From Agrypnia vestita (Eukaryota > Arthropoda > Insecta > Trichoptera > Phryganeidae), in NCBI GenBank assembly GCA_016648135.1, contig JADDOH010008073.1, positions 1 through 64,000 on the forward strand: DNA of 64,000 nt, written 5' to 3'. The position numbers and the translations under genes were made by a program. Numbering within the stretch: position 1 is the stretch's first letter; the number at the start of each line of letters is the position of its first letter. Below are positions 42,324 through 53,772 of this stretch, one piece after another. Below the pieces are notes generated by a model. It did not search any database. It saw nothing but the letters and a program-made list of their open reading frames with translations, and had not been told where the DNA came from.

Positions 42324-42699
42324 TGATAACACTTTAAAGTAAGTAAGTACAAATGTAACTATTGGTTTGTGACAGCTAAAATTGTAGATGTATGTCTTCA
42401 AACCTACGCCACACGACGATTCGAAGACATTTATCGTCGAAAAATCACAGAAATATGATGCGACGAATAAAAAAACGTGTGCATTTTAAAAAAAGTTCGA
42501 GTTCCTATCCACTATCATATTTTATCGATCTTCACATTGAAACGGTTCCGCATTCAAAAGCTTCAAAATTATAAAACTTTGACAGCAGCATTGAATGTCT
42601 ATGAATAGTGTTGTGTTAATGTGTTGTTTGTTTTGAAAACGAATATCTGACAATCACGCAGTTTTTTTCAAAATAATTTCTCGAATATCACTTTTAATC

Positions 42700-42960
42700 G
42701 TTTCCGACATGGTGACAAATAAATGCTTTCTTAAGAACGATCGAAACCTTCATGAGCTCGCATGCAAACAGAATCTGTCTGCTGACAAGAATTCAATATG
42801 GCGTCGTTCAGTTCTGGTACCGCATTTCCGCTACATGCCACGTGCGCGACTTCCGTTACGGTAAAAAAATTACGCGCCAAAAGAAGATAACTTCAAAAAT
42901 GACTCGAAACTTTAAAACTTTGCATGCGCGTGACTCACTGAACGGCAAAGTGTTGTCTGT
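42700..42960. repeat. Dispersed repeat, copy 1 (pair with 60945-61145)
   Basis: CATGGTGACAA, CTCGCATGCAAACA, ATGGCGTCGTTCAGTTCTGG and TTTCCGCTACATGC recur in the same order and orientation at 60950-61130 with about 20% difference. GC-richer than its surroundings. Function and family unknown. Confidence 0.7.
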
Positions 42961-43040
42961 TATATACAGCGCATCGCATCGCAAAGCTTCGGTGGAGTCA
43001 TCTTCATACAATTTTGAATAGAAAATATTCTTTACACTAA

Positions 43041-43232
43041 AAATGTTCTTAGGTTTTCACGGCCACTCAGAATCTTCAGGTTTGTATTTTCTGGGGTATT
43101 ATGCCGTATTATTACGACCTTTCGGGCCGACGTTTCGGATACCATTGCAGGGTCCATCATCAGGGCACATCAGCCCTGATGATGGACCCTGCAATGAGCG
43201 GCATAATACCCCAGAAAATACAAACCTGAATA
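43041..43232. mobile_element. Hammerhead foldback family, copy
   Basis: Outer GGTTTTCACGGCCACTCAG; arms around CGGCATAATACCCCAGAAAA and its inverse. The right arm breaks off after CCCTGCAATG and jumps to the outer arm, deleting GAAAC, so only the minus-strand motif is complete. Confidence 0.8.
43128..43182 (-). ncRNA. Hammerhead ribozyme candidate
   Basis: Minus strand: GCC, CTGATGA (43163-43157), stem II GGACCC / GGTATCC (one weakened pair), GAAAC (43136-43132), GTC, then GGC pairing with GCC. Stem III is the palindrome ACGT. Confidence 0.6.
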
Positions 43233-43789
43233 TTCTTTACACTTTTGGTGAAATGTCGACAGTTACGGAGATGAGTGACTTGTAAAAAAGATTATTTATT
43301 ATTTTTATTTATTATATTATTTTTATTTAATTTTTTGTTTTATATTAAATTATTTATTCATTCCTTATTATCAACTTATAGTAAAAGTGTATCGTGTAAT
43401 TATGAAATTTTCAAATGTTCACAAAATGTTATTATTTTGTTCTCTAATGTCACTCTAGGACCATCTATCAGGGTCATTAATGACCTGTTGACGGTCTGTT
43501 TATTTAAAAATAAAATTGAGTCGCTGTGTTTGACAGTTCGTTCGGTGCGAGTTCGGCCGCGAGCAGCAAGATGACGCCCAGGGTGGCCAGTCTTGAGATA
43601 ATCGAAGCGAAGCACCCAAGTGGCGAAATAAACTAGTGTGACTTCTATGCGCGAGAACTGAATATTTTACGATCGATAAATGCGTGTTACCCAGCGATAA
43701 TAACGAGTTCATACACGAGTGATATATTGCGAAATGAAATGTTAAGATTAATTCATACATTGTACATTGAATAATGAATTAATCCTCTA

Positions 43790-44132
43790 TACTAATATAT
43801 AAAGAGATAAAGTTTGTAAGTTTAGCTTTAGGAGGTAATCTCCGAAACTACTCATCCGATTTCAAAAATTCTTTCTCCAATATTTAGAATGGACCTTCAG
43901 GGTAGACTAGGCTATATATTATCTCGTTAAAATAAAAGGGCTTTTCGTAGCGATGTGTTTTTTACAAACGTTGCCTTAACGATAAGAGATATTTAAATAC
44001 ATTCTACAAAGAAGTTGTAGAAATCAAATAGTTCGACGATATACATCTATATGTTAAGTTTAAAACAAAAATTGATAAAACATCACTGAAAGTTACTAAA
44101 AATCTACGCGTGCGAAGCCGCGGGCACAGTGA
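43790..44132. mobile_element. Helitron fragment
   Basis: The left part has TCTATACTAATATATAAAG, the usual insect Helitron start, with CTCATCCGATTTCAAAAATT and GGTAGACTAGGCTATATATT inside. The right end CTACGCGTGCGAAGCCGCGG and GCACAG is the Helitron 3' hairpin, but the final CTAGT is missing and other sequence follows. Confidence 0.75.
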
Positions 44133-44400
44133 AGTGGGAACCGCCGCAGACCCAGGGCCGTTCTACGAGCAAAAGCTCCCGTATCGGCCATACACTCTCG
44201 CCATCCAGTTTGGCATTGTTTTAATGCTAAAGCAATTCCCTCGCTATACCGCTGACGATGGAAAGCACTTGTGCGACGCGGCGAGGAAACTTTATGATTA
44301 TTAATATAAAGAAAAAGCAGAGAAATACAAGGAGAAGAAAATAGTAAAGCATAATATAAAACCTAAAACTCCGCAAGCAATTAATAAAAACCTATCTGTG
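44133..44400 (+). other. Unidentified open segment between Helitron pieces
   Basis: A frame at 44110-44304 includes LAIQFGIVLMLKQFPRYTAD and DGKHLCDAARKLYD, followed by K/E-rich codons in a shifted frame. I recognise no domain. It could be captured or part of the downstream retroelement. Confidence 0.3.
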
Positions 44401-44820
44401 GAGTATTTTACTGAATGGATGTGAGACATGGTGCATTGGCAACAGAGAAAAAACCGATTAGAAGCCTTCGAGATGTGGACCTACAGACGTGCCCTAGGGA
44501 TTTCCTGGAGAGACCACATTACGAATGAAGAGGTTCTCAGCGGGATCGATGAAACCAGGCACACGATGAATACCCTCTCGAAAAGGCGTGCAAAATGGAT
44601 GGGGCACATTTTACGCCATGAAAATCTGCTCAAAACTATACTGGAGGGAATGGTAGAGGGAAAGATTGCCAGAGGGCGCCCTCGCCGTGAATATCTTGAG
44701 CAAGTGTGCCAAGATATGAATTGTGCCTCCCACACAGAGCTGAAGAGGATCGCCGGAGACCGAGCGGGATGGAGAAGGAGATGTACTTTGCTGCAAACCA
44801 ATCCCACGGATTAAATCCAG
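44401..44820 (+). pseudogene. Non-LTR retrotransposon C-terminus, open frame
   Basis: RLEAFEMWTYRRALGISW, RDHITNEEVLSGIDETRH, RAKWMGHILRHENLLKTI, EGKIARGRPRREYLEQVC and a stop near 44814. The motifs LEAFEMWxYRR, ISWxDxxTNEEV, GHxLRH, GRPRxxxLxQV are the family tail also seen, on the minus strand, at 48115-48690. Open for 128 codons. Confidence 0.85.
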
Positions 44821-44904
44821 GAAGGAAATATATAACATCAGAATATAACAAAGCATGAATATAAAAATAAAGCAAAATTAAAAAAATATAAAAGATACAA
44901 CGAT

Positions 44905-44935
44905 ACAAGATACAATGCCGCGGGCGCTGCTAGTT
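44905..44935 (+). mobile_element. Helitron 3' end
   Basis: ATGCCGCGGGCGCTGCTAGTT: hairpin-like GC end plus CTAGT. With 43790-44132 it may frame one composite Helitron that took in 44133-44904. Confidence 0.55.
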
Positions 44936-44965
44936 ATTAAATCTATTATTAATTTCCAGTACTTT

Positions 44966-45475
44966 TACTCCCTTTATATTAACTCGTGGCGTCTGCTTGC
45001 TTGCCGTCAACAAAAACTTTGGATCGATTTTTGACCCTTTTCCCGTGATCCAATCGAGCTGAAACTTGGTAAGTAGACTCGTGGCGACGATCAAGAAGAT
45101 CTATCAAATTTTCGTTAAAAAAAATTAATAATTATAGTATAATTTCGGATTTTTAGAAATTTTATTGGTTTTTTCAAATTGGAAAAGTTTGATTACGGCG
45201 GCCCGATAACGTCGCGGAATATTTTCTAAATTTGAATTACTCCGTCGGTATGTATCTTAGAGTGTCGAAAATCTAAATTGACTGACAAATGTTTTTAGAA
45301 TTCAATCTTCAAAGCATGAAAGTGTCTTATCAAAGCTCAAAACATCTGACATTTTAGAAATATATTAAATTACTGTAAGTTTAGTGTTATGTTATATGTT
45401 TTAATTCGTCTTTAATTGTTGTTATATTTTACAAAGAAAGGGAGTATAATGAAAACTTGGTTTTTATGGGTTACT
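44966..45475. mobile_element. CTCCCTTTC-family element, copy G (long form)
   Basis: ACTCCCTTTATATTAACTCG to GAAAGGGAGTATAATGAAAA, about 510 bp, with the GGCGGCCCGATAACGTCGCG block and TAGTGTTATGTTATATG. It is nearly the inverse of 56561-56998. Confidence 0.85.
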
Positions 45476-45770
45476 TTTCTATTCATTTCTTCCTAGCCAC
45501 GACAAATGAAAATATTATTTTCCAAGGTTTCGTTGGTTTTTTAATACATTAGGTGGTGGATTTGTTGCTCTGTCATGGTTCATGGTGGTATCCTCGTAGG
45601 AGTACGTGCATATGGTGGACGGTATGTGATAGTCGAGTCGTGGATCGCCGGCTGTCTTATCATAAATGTACAGTAATGTACATATTAACGGTGAAATACG
45701 CAAACATATGTTGCGCGGCCAGTTCTTGGTACAGTACACCCGTTTCCTAGCATTGGTCGCCGGTTCCGTT

Positions 45771-46440
45771 GGTAAATTACTACGAGCTAATTCATCTCAA
45801 AATCACGGTTATATCTCCTCTACAGCATCTTTAATAAGATTTATTAATCTTAATTATTTAGTTCCACACATAATGTTGTGTGGGCTAATACATGATTTCG
45901 CTCCAACATACTAGACAAGCATTACGAAACCTTGACGAAATACCAAAAATTAAGACAACACATGGACAGAAAAATTACTCATACATAGGGCCTAAAATAT
46001 TTAACATATTTAAAACAGACTTCCCGAAAATCAGAGTATACTCAATTAATAAAATAAAAGCTTTAGCAAACAACTGGCTTACCTCCAAAGGTAGAACAGC
46101 AACTGAAAATTTACTTACTGTAATTGCATAACAATGTCTAAAAATAAAAATATATACCTATATAAATAAATAAATAAATTAAAGAAAATAAAAAATAATC
46201 TTAAACGAAACTCTAACCCTTTTTACATTAAACAATTATTCTACACATATTTACACTTGGACTTATGACTCACTCAACTTACCACTAACACTGCACTTGA
46301 TACTTTGTAGATACATAATTACTACCTTATGAAAATAAATATTACTGACGAATTAAAAAATATATTATAATTGTGTTCTATAACGCCACTCCGGCACAGG
46401 CGTAGCCTAGTAGAGTGGCATAATCCACAAATTTAACAAC
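45771..46440 (+). pseudogene. CR1-like retrotransposon C-terminus
   Basis: The frame 45892-46131 reads ISLQHTRQALRNLDEIPKIK, then NYSYIGPKIFNIFKTDFPKI, INKIKALANNWLTSKG and a stop. YSYIGPKIFN-x-x is the C-terminal motif of CR1/Kiri-type proteins. The 3' region ends with CGCCACTCCGGCACAGGCG and GTAGAGTGGCA pairing (46385-46425), a stem-loop tail. Confidence 0.7.
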
Positions 46441-46552
46441 AACAAAAAAAGTGTAATTTATCTTATATTTTTATAATTAAATTAGTATTAAATACCTTTA
46501 TTTGTAAACAAGGATTTTTTTGAAATAAATAAAAAAAAATTGCATTCCATCT

Positions 46553-47290
46553 GGTCATTTAAAAGTTTTTACAATAACATTTTTGCACTCCTGTTTAAAC
46601 CTCCTTATATTCACCTCCTTATATGTGTTTTGAATTTCCTTTGGCAGGCTATCGAAGATTTTTAGATCTTTGTACACCATACAATTTTGTGAGGTTTTCT
46701 TTTTCTTCAGTAGTCTTATGTTATCGCTTCCTCTTGTATTGTAAGAATGAAAATCCTTATTCAGCTTCATCTGTCATCAAAGTATTTGGGTACTAATCCA
46801 TGTTTAATTTTAAATATTTGCACCACTACGTTATACTTTATTCTTTGATTTACTGTTTCTAGTCCTAGGGCATTCAACATTTTTGTTATTTTAGTTCTCT
46901 TATTTTCAGTATTATGCGCATCGCTCTATTTTGTACTATTTGAAGTTTCTTTAGCATTCCTTCGTTGCTTATAAATAATATACTGGAACAATAATCTACG
47001 TGCGGGAGAATCATAGTCTTGCATATTAATAAAATTGTATTTTTAGTTACAAATCTTCTTATTCATCCAAGTAAGGACCTTTTTTTGCGATTTTATTCAC
47101 AACATATTCATTTGTAAATGTTAGTTTTGAATCTATAATAACACCTAGGTATTTTATACTGTCTACGTTTTATAATATCACATTTTCTAGTTTCGCGTTA
47201 TATTATGTTCTTCTTTTTTTGCTTCCAATTATCATACATTTTGTTTTTGAAACATTGAATTTAAGTTTTCGTCTAATTTAAGATTTCGTC
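46553..47290 (-). pseudogene. Non-LTR retrotransposon C-terminus, decayed
   Basis: The minus-strand end reads MKLNKDFHSYNTRGSDNIRL, VYKDLKIFDSLPKEIQN and FKQECKNVIVKTFK. Further upstream in broken frames: CSSILFISNEGMLKKLQ-like and NRAMRIIL-like codons (46900-47000) and YLGVIIDSKLTF-like codons near 47125-47160. Several stops and shifts. Confidence 0.75.
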
Positions 47291-47353
47291 CGTAGAGGTA
47301 TAATTATTAATTAAGACAAATTATATAAGTCTCACAGGGACTACATAATTAAG

Positions 47354-47735
47354 ACAGGGTTATTTAGAAAACATTAATAACCTCACAGGAATATATTCCT
47401 ACCTTGATTATGAGTCGAAAATGTTTAAGAAGTCATGACCATCAATAGTTATGCAATATCAATGTTTGCATTTTTTTTCAATATTTCTGACTTATTTTTG
47501 TATAACGTTGGACCATCGTTACAGCAACTGTGGTGTGAATGTGAAAAATTCATTTCCTTTAATGCAAGTCAAATAAAATAATGAAAACCTTCCAATTCCA
47601 ATTGGAATTAATGCAGTATTTTGATCATTTTATTCAACTTGTATTGAAACGAATGAATTTTTCGTAATCGGTATAAGTTACTGTAATGATAGTCCAACGT
47701 TTTACAAAAAATAAGTCAGAAATTCTGAAAAAAAT
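47354..47735. mobile_element. TACAGGG foldback element, right end missing
   Basis: ACAGGGTTATTTAGAAAACA to AAAAAATAAGTCAGAAATTC, with TTCCAATTCCAATTGGAATT at the centre. Confidence 0.75.
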
Positions 47736-48114
47736 AAATTTAAAAGTACCTATTTTATCCACCAGCCTAAAAATTGAGAGTTTTGAGAGAAATAAAAACG
47801 AACAATGAAATTCGTTTAAAAAATTGCTATAACTATTTAGATTGATTGACGACTCAAGTTATTTTTTAAATTTTTTTAATGGAATCTCACAGTGTAATTG
47901 TTTGTCAGTCATAAAATAACTTTTTGAAAAACAACATTTTTTAAATTTTTAAAATATTTTACTATAAAAAATGATGTTTTGATTCACATACCGCTAGGAC
48001 ATTATCACTTACTAGTCCACGTAAATCTGAAACTCAAACATGTAAAAGTAGGTCATTTATGACGAGTTATGACGAGCATAAGACTTCAAAAGAAAAACAA
48101 AAACAATTCACAAA

Positions 48115-48690
48115 ATAATCTAATGTACAAAGGCTTTAAAATCTTCGATGGCCCGCTGGAAAGTAAATCTTCTTCTTCTTCTCGTGCCCTGTCCGTTTAA
48201 CGGACGATGGCAATCATGCGGACTTGGTTTACTGCGGCCCGGAACAGCTCCGCAGTAGACTGGCCAAACCACTGTCTCAAGTTTTTCAGCCATCAAGTCC
48301 TCCTTCTTCCAGGGCCCCGACTTCCGGCAATCTTCCTGCATCATGAGATGCAAGATCTCGTATTTCTCTGGATGTCTCATCACATGTCCTGGATATTGAA
48401 GTTTTCGGATTTTTATTGTTTTAATAACATCTTTTTCTTTATTCATCCGAGCCATAACATCTTCATTCGTAACTCTGTCCATCCAGCTTATTTGGAGAAT
48501 TCTTCTGTAGATCCACATCTGGAACGCCTCAAGTCGCCTTATCAGTTCTTCGGTAAGCGTCCATGCTTCCATTCCGTAGGATAATACTGAAAACACGTAG
48601 CACCTGACTATTCGCATTCGTAATCCAAGGTTGAGATCATGACTGCAGAACATCTTTCTCCAGAAGAACTCCACGAGCTTGTTCTACATA
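48115..48690 (-). pseudogene. Non-LTR retrotransposon C-terminus, 184-codon frame
   Basis: Minus strand: KMFCSHDLNLGLRMRIVRCY, VFSVLSYGMEAWTLTEELIR, RLEAFQMWIYRRILQISWMD, RVTNEDVMARMNKEKDVIKT and MRHPEKYEILHLMMQED. SYG-x-EAWTL and RLEAFQMWIYRRIL are the conserved post-palm motifs of R1/RTE-like arthropod elements. The frame is open to 48120, but the last about 50 codons (VPGRSKPSPHDCHRPLNGQG) look like an out-of-frame continuation. Confidence 0.85.
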
Positions 48691-48830
48691 TATATATAAA
48701 GGAAAGTATATAAAATACTGTAAATATAAAGGAGTTTAAATTGGTATGCAAAATGTTTCTAATGAAAAACTTTAATGACTACATTATGTAATACAATTTT
48801 TAATGAAAATCATGTATTAGCCCATACAAC

Positions 48831-49348
48831 ATACAGGGTGTACCAGAGCTAGCAGCAGGAACTTGGCCGGTAGATTCCTGACTGTGTTGTGAGTCTAAAA
48901 TGTTCAAGCAACCATGTCCTAAAATCAAGAGATATGCAATATCAAAGTTTGCATTTTTTTCGAATATTTCTGACTTATTTTTTGCAAAAAGTTGAACTAT
49001 CATTACAATAACTTATATTTATTATGAAAAATTCATTTGTTTCAACACAACTTAAATAAAATGACAAAAACCTTGTAAAAAATAACCTTTTTCAATTTTT
49101 GCAAGGTTTTTATCATTTTATTCGACTTGTATTAAAGCTAAATTTTTTTTCACAATCGACATAAGTTACTGTAATGATAGTTCAACTCATTACAGTAACT
49201 TGTGTCGAATCAATCAATCAAATTTTGATATTGCATATCTCCATAACTATTGATATTAGATCATGGTTGCTTGAACATTTTAGACCCACAACATAGGCAG
49301 GAATCTACCGGTCAAGTTTCTGCTGCTAGCTCTGGTACACCCTGTATA
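48831..49348. mobile_element. Foldback element with variant ends
   Basis: Ends ATACAGGGTGTACCAGAGCT and the inverse AGCTCTGGTACACCCTGTAT; the inner arms are those of the TACAGGG family (CATATCTCCATAACTATTGA, AAAATTCATTTGTTTCAAC). The first about 75 bases of each arm (GCTAGCAGCAGGAAC and so on) differ from the other copies. Confidence 0.85.
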
Positions 49349-49370
49349 CGGAACTCAATAGATAAATGAG

Positions 49371-49520
49371 TAGCTGGTTGGTGTAGTGGTTATGATGCTC
49401 GCCTAGTGGTCTGGTGGTCAGTGATTCAATTCCAGGACACTAGCAAGTCAGTCCTATTTTCAAATAGTAAGAATAATGATGCGACACGTATTTTGTGTTC
49501 ACAACTCTATTTTTTAAAAG
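49371..49520 (+). mobile_element. tRNA-derived SINE, family 2 copy B
   Basis: Box A-like TTGGTGTAGTGGTTATGATG, weak box B GTGATTCAATTCC, then CAGTCCTATTTTCAAATAGT and CACGTATTTTGTGTTCACAA as in 42215-42295. Inserted next to the end of the foldback element. Confidence 0.75.
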
Positions 49521-49956
49521 AAAATATCCGTGAAAAATAAAAATATCTAAAAAGAAAATAAATACGTTAAAAAAATAAAAATATTTTAGAGTGAAAGACA
49601 AAAATATCTAAAAATAAAATAAAATCGTTAAAAAAATATAAATATTTAAGAGTTGTGTCCGTTACGTACAGATGAGTTAGTCACTATGTCAGATGATGGT
49701 TTAATTTCACAATGTTTCGTCTTGTTACGTTTAGTCACGGCGGGGTCATTGCACTCGTGACGTCAGGAGAATGACCGCGAGGGGGGAAGGGGAGAAGAAG
49801 GAGTTGCCAAATTCCACGTCATTTATATTTTTATTTACCTCACGGCTCAGGGAAATGAGACAAGGACGTCATGCTAAGAATATAAGTACAATCGCACGCG
49901 TACGAGGGATTTTTTTTATTTATTCATCAAGTCGGCAGGCAGGAGTGACATGAAAA

Positions 49957-50510
49957 TTAACTAACTAACTAACTAACCATCACGCAGTTTCCCCGTGGGG
50001 GTAGGCAGAGAGGATAGAGCGCCACACTCTCCTGTCCCGACATACAACTCTCGCCTCATCCACATTCACACGTCTTCGCGTGCGAGCTCGCCGGCTGTTG
50101 ACGCTTCTGACGGGACCATCTTCCGGTATCTGGTTAATCTGGTCATGCCACGTCTTCCGCGGACGCCCTCTCTTTCTGGCGCCATCAACACTTGTATTAT
50201 ATATCTTTCTTACCATTCTTTCCTCATTCATTCGCTCAACATGCCCAAACCATCTGAGCGACCCTTTTTTAATTTTGTTAATTGTGCTAAGATCAGCTTT
50301 ACATTCATTCCTAATATCTGCATTCTTTACTCTATCATAAATTGATTTGCCAGGGATCTCATCTCCACTGCATTCAATGTACTTTCGTTCCTCTTCTGCC
50401 AGCTCCAGGCTTCGCTTCCATACATCAGTGTTGGTACCAGAATCCCAATATTTACCGCTAGTTTTGTCTCGGTAGACATATTTCTATTAGAAACTATTGC
50501 GTTCAAAGCT
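49957..50510 (-). pseudogene. RTE-like retrotransposon C-terminus
   Basis: The minus-strand frame 50231-49980 reads MNEERMVRKIYNTSVDGARK, RGRPRKTWHDQINQIPEDGP, VDEARVVCRDRRVWRSILSA and a stop, followed by TTAG repeats (inverse at 49958-49977). Upstream to about 50510 the motifs ADIRNECKADLSTINKIKK and PTLMYGSEAWSW continue in broken frames. Confidence 0.88.
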
Positions 50511-50574
50511 CCCTATTCCCCGCAGTCACTCTCCTTTCGATATCTGTTTGTTCATTCAATTTAATTTATTTAAT

Positions 50575-51090
50575 AGCTCGCGACTGATATCCACATGGAA
50601 AAAATCAATACCTCCATTACTGTCCACAAACAATCAGCGCACACACCTTGCCAAAGTTGCGAAAAATCTAGGCGTCCCAAATGATGCAGATCTTTCATTG
50701 CATGAACATATTTCACCCGTCAGCAAACGTACAGCATCCCTTAAGAACTTTCTCCCGATTCTCTGTAAAATAACAATTACGCCATCCCTACTTATCCCTG
50801 CTTGATTATGCTGATCCCTGTTATCTGGATGTCAATGCAGAGCATCTCAACAAACTGCAATGCCATCAAAATGTAGGTATCCGTTTCATCTTCAACCTCA
50901 AAAAATTCCATCACATTTCAAATTTCCGCAATCTTCATCATTGGCCTACAATCCGACGTCACAACATCCATGTTTATTTCTTCCACGAATTTTTATTTCC
51001 TTTGCATTTCTGGTATTATGTCCATGAATATCCATGTTCCATAATCACATTTTTAAAATATTTTGGTATCCTACCATTTTTTAAATGAAA
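50575..51090 (+). pseudogene. Jockey/CR1-like retrotransposon C-terminus
   Basis: Plus strand: QRTHLAKVAKNLGVPNDAD then, in other frames, LDVNAEHLNKLQCHQNVGIR, FIFNLKKFHHISNFRNLHHW and RHNIHVYFFHEFLF. CQN-x-GIRFIFNL is a reverse-transcriptase thumb motif of Jockey-like elements. It needs two or more frameshifts. Confidence 0.7.
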
Positions 51091-51106
51091 ATAATTGTAG
51101 CAATCC

Positions 51107-51215
51107 ATTTATGATAGAGTAAAAAAGGAAGATGTTAGGAAGGAATAGAAAGCTAATCTTATCACAGTGGATAGAATAAAAATTGGGTCGCTAATATGGT
51201 TAAGGCATGTTCAAT
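51107..51215 (+). pseudogene. RTE-like short fragment
   Basis: FMIE-x-KKEDVRKE, then IKIGSLIWLRHVQ: the segment that should precede WFGHVE in the family. Short and damaged. Confidence 0.6.
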
Positions 51216-51929
51216 TTTAATTTATTTATTTAATAATATGTTCAATACAAACTAAATGTTCAAGGCATACATATTATGCAAGTATATCATAGTTGTAGGA
51301 GAATCCTGCTTCGGAAAACTCCTTCAGACACATGGAATATATCAATACCCAGAATGATATTGTTCAGCATAGCGGTAGCTTTTCCAACAGGCATAACCAT
51401 CGGCAGGTTGGTCCTGTATATTGGAATCTGAGGCAATCTACGCTGATGATGTCTAAGGTAATTGTCAGGAATATGCAAACCAATTCTCCGCATGATTTCA
51501 GGATTATCGATCATACCGCGTAACAATCGATAAAAATGTGTAATCAAATAAATACACGTTCCTTCTAGTCTCTAAACTATACAGCCAAGTATACCCTGGA
51601 GGAACTCGGTTGGATAGAGCCAACCATAATGCCCGTACTCTTTCATGTAGAGATATCTCAGAAACTTCTTTTGGACTTTTTCCACCATAAGAGCCACTCT
51701 TGAGTCTACTTCGCACAAAGGAGTAAAGAGTTCTCAGTACGCGGGTGTTGTTGAAAACCCTGGCAGTACGTACGTAAAACAAATCCTAATATTCTCAAAT
51801 CATTACCACTGATCGTCTCTATATGATCGTGAAATGTTAGGTTGTTCACAAACCTAACCCCCAGATCTTTGACATTTGTATCAGATCTCCATTTTGTAGC
51901 GATAAAATAGAGTTTTTTGGGCCCTAGTG
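51216..51929 (-). pseudogene. Jockey-like retrotransposon C-terminus, interrupted
   Basis: Minus strand: LRTLYSFVRSRLKSGS, then SLHERVRALWLALSNR, HIPDNYLRHHQRRLPQIPIY, PVGKATAMLNNIILGIDIFH and a stop near 51290. The right part (51930-51850) gives DLGVRFVNNLTFHDHIETIS, reverse-transcriptase region 7. An RTE piece abuts at 51930. A/T tail repeats at 51219-51240. Confidence 0.8.
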
Positions 51930-52215
51930 AAGGATGTGACAGAAATGCTGTGAGAATGAATGAGGAAAGAATGGTAAGAAAAATATATGACGTAAGTGTT
52001 GACGGCGCCGGAAAGATATGACGACCGCGGAAGACGTGGCATGATCAGATTAACAGATACTGGAGTATGGTCATGTTAGAAGCCTCAACAGTCGTCGAGC
52101 TTGTAGGCGAAGATGTATGAATGTGGATAGGGTGAGGTCGTGTGTCAGGACAGAAGAGTGTGGCGCTCTATCCTCTCTGCCTACCCCCAAGGAGAAACGG
52201 CGTGCTAGTAAGTAA
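51930..52215 (+). pseudogene. RTE-like retrotransposon C-terminus
   Basis: AVRMNEERMVRKIYDVSVDG, RPRKTWHDQIN and a damaged end near 52200 followed by GTAAGTAAG, a variant of the TTAG tail. One stop after AGKI and frameshifts in the last third. Confidence 0.8.
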
Positions 52216-53000
52216 GAAAATAAATCATTGTACTTATTAAGCTTTAGTCCTTGTTTTACGTTGATCCAATTTGAATCTGTTGACATCTTTTTAATTTTAT
52301 TATAACTATTTCTTCTTAGAAAGGTTCTCATAGCCGTTTTGTTGAATTAATTTTTTTTATGTCTCCTTGATTCGAGTGCAAAATATTGGATCAATATTGA
52401 AAATGAGGAGCAATGATTGTTTTGAAAATATTACGAGTCAATTTTTGTCTTGTTCTTTATTTACGATTTTCTTAGTTATATATAATTTAGTATCTGATTA
52501 TTTCCGAAATAATTTTATTGTACCCATCATGTCAATTTCTTCGAAAAATTCTTTCTCTATCTTTTCTTATACGCCTTTTATTATCGCGACTGCCTAAGTC
52601 GGTGTTATACGGATTGCAATGACGTCTATTGCCAGGCGTTGTATCAGTGCATCGAAGAATTGAAGGGATATTTTAAAATGTGTAAATAAATATTTACTCT
52701 TTTCATATTGTACTTATCTGTTCCTATGAAATTAGTATGTCAATATTTTTTACGTATTTTGCGTCAGACTTAAGAATCGATTACGCTCGCGATCGATACA
52801 AATGAATATTTAAGCGGAATAATACATATCAGTGTAACAGATGGGGGCGGTAAATGGTACAATACTGATGACAGTGTCAAACAAAATGTATACTCAGAAG
52901 ACGCCGGTTATTACGATCAAACTGGTCATCAAGCAAAAATAAACTTTGCTTTGCAGAATAATTATTTTCGGAAAGGTGTTTGTAATCAACACAGTAGTAC
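52216..53000. other. Unassigned stretch
   Basis: 52220-52330 might be a continuation of the Jockey-like element on the minus strand; the rest shows no supported feature. Confidence 0.35.
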
Positions 53001-53110
53001 AGTGTTTCCCAATAGTGGATATTAGGTGGGTCGCAGTCACAACACCGCGCAACACGTCTCGTCCGGGTCGTGTCGTGTTTATTATAGATAACGAAGTGCA
53101 TCCAGATTGA
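53001..53110. mobile_element. hAT-like terminus
   Basis: CAGTGTTTCCCAATAGTGG, with GGGTCGCAGTCACAAC, is a typical hAT transposon end (CAGNGTTTCCCAA). The other end and transposase were not found. Confidence 0.5.
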
Positions 53111-53229
53111 CGCTATAATTTAGTCTTTGGCATAGGGTTTTTTTTTTTTGATTTTTTTTTATTCTGATGATTACAGATGAAATGGGGTGGTCACCGGGGA
53201 GGACCTTTTTTTTCGGCAGTCGATAAAAC

Positions 53230-53445
53230 CAAAGAATTTTCCGCAATTATTAAAAAAATTTAACGAAAATTTGTTAGAATATTTTTATCGTCGCTACGAG
53301 TCTGCCTGCAAAGTTTCAGCTCAGTTTCGATCACAGGAAAAGGGTCAAATATCGATCCAAAGTTTTTTCGTCAGACAAGCAAGCAGACGCTACGAATTTA
53401 CATAAAAGAAAGGGAGTAAAAACCTAACCCATAAAAATGCAGTTT
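53230..53445. mobile_element. CTCCCTTTC-family element, copy H
   Basis: Opposite orientation to copies A-G: AACGAAAATTTGTTAGAATA to AAAAGAAAGGGAGTAAAAAC. Open across YESACKVSAQF on the plus strand. Confidence 0.8.
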
Positions 53446-53451
53446 TTACAA

Positions 53452-53772
53452 AACTCCCTTTCTTTTCGGGTTTCGTGTCTGCCAGATGCCTCGGAGTATT
53501 TTCATACAACTTATTCAGTTGTATGAAAAAACCATTAAAAATTTTAAAATCCAAAATTATACTATAATTTTTATTTTTTTTTAACGAAAATTTGATAGAT
53601 TTTCTTGATTGTCACCACGAGTCTGCTTGCAAAGTTTCAGCTCGATTGAATCACGGGAAAATGGTTGAAAATCGAGCCAAAGTTTTTTCGTTAGACAAGC
53701 AAGCAATCAGACGCCACGAGTTAAAAGAAAGGGAGTAAAAAGTAACCCATAAAAACCAAGTTTTTATTATAC
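53452..53772. mobile_element. CTCCCTTTC-family element, copy I
   Basis: Adjacent to H in the same orientation; carries TGCCTCGGAGTATTTTCATA at its left and GAGTTAAAAGAAAGGGAGTA at its right. Confidence 0.8.
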
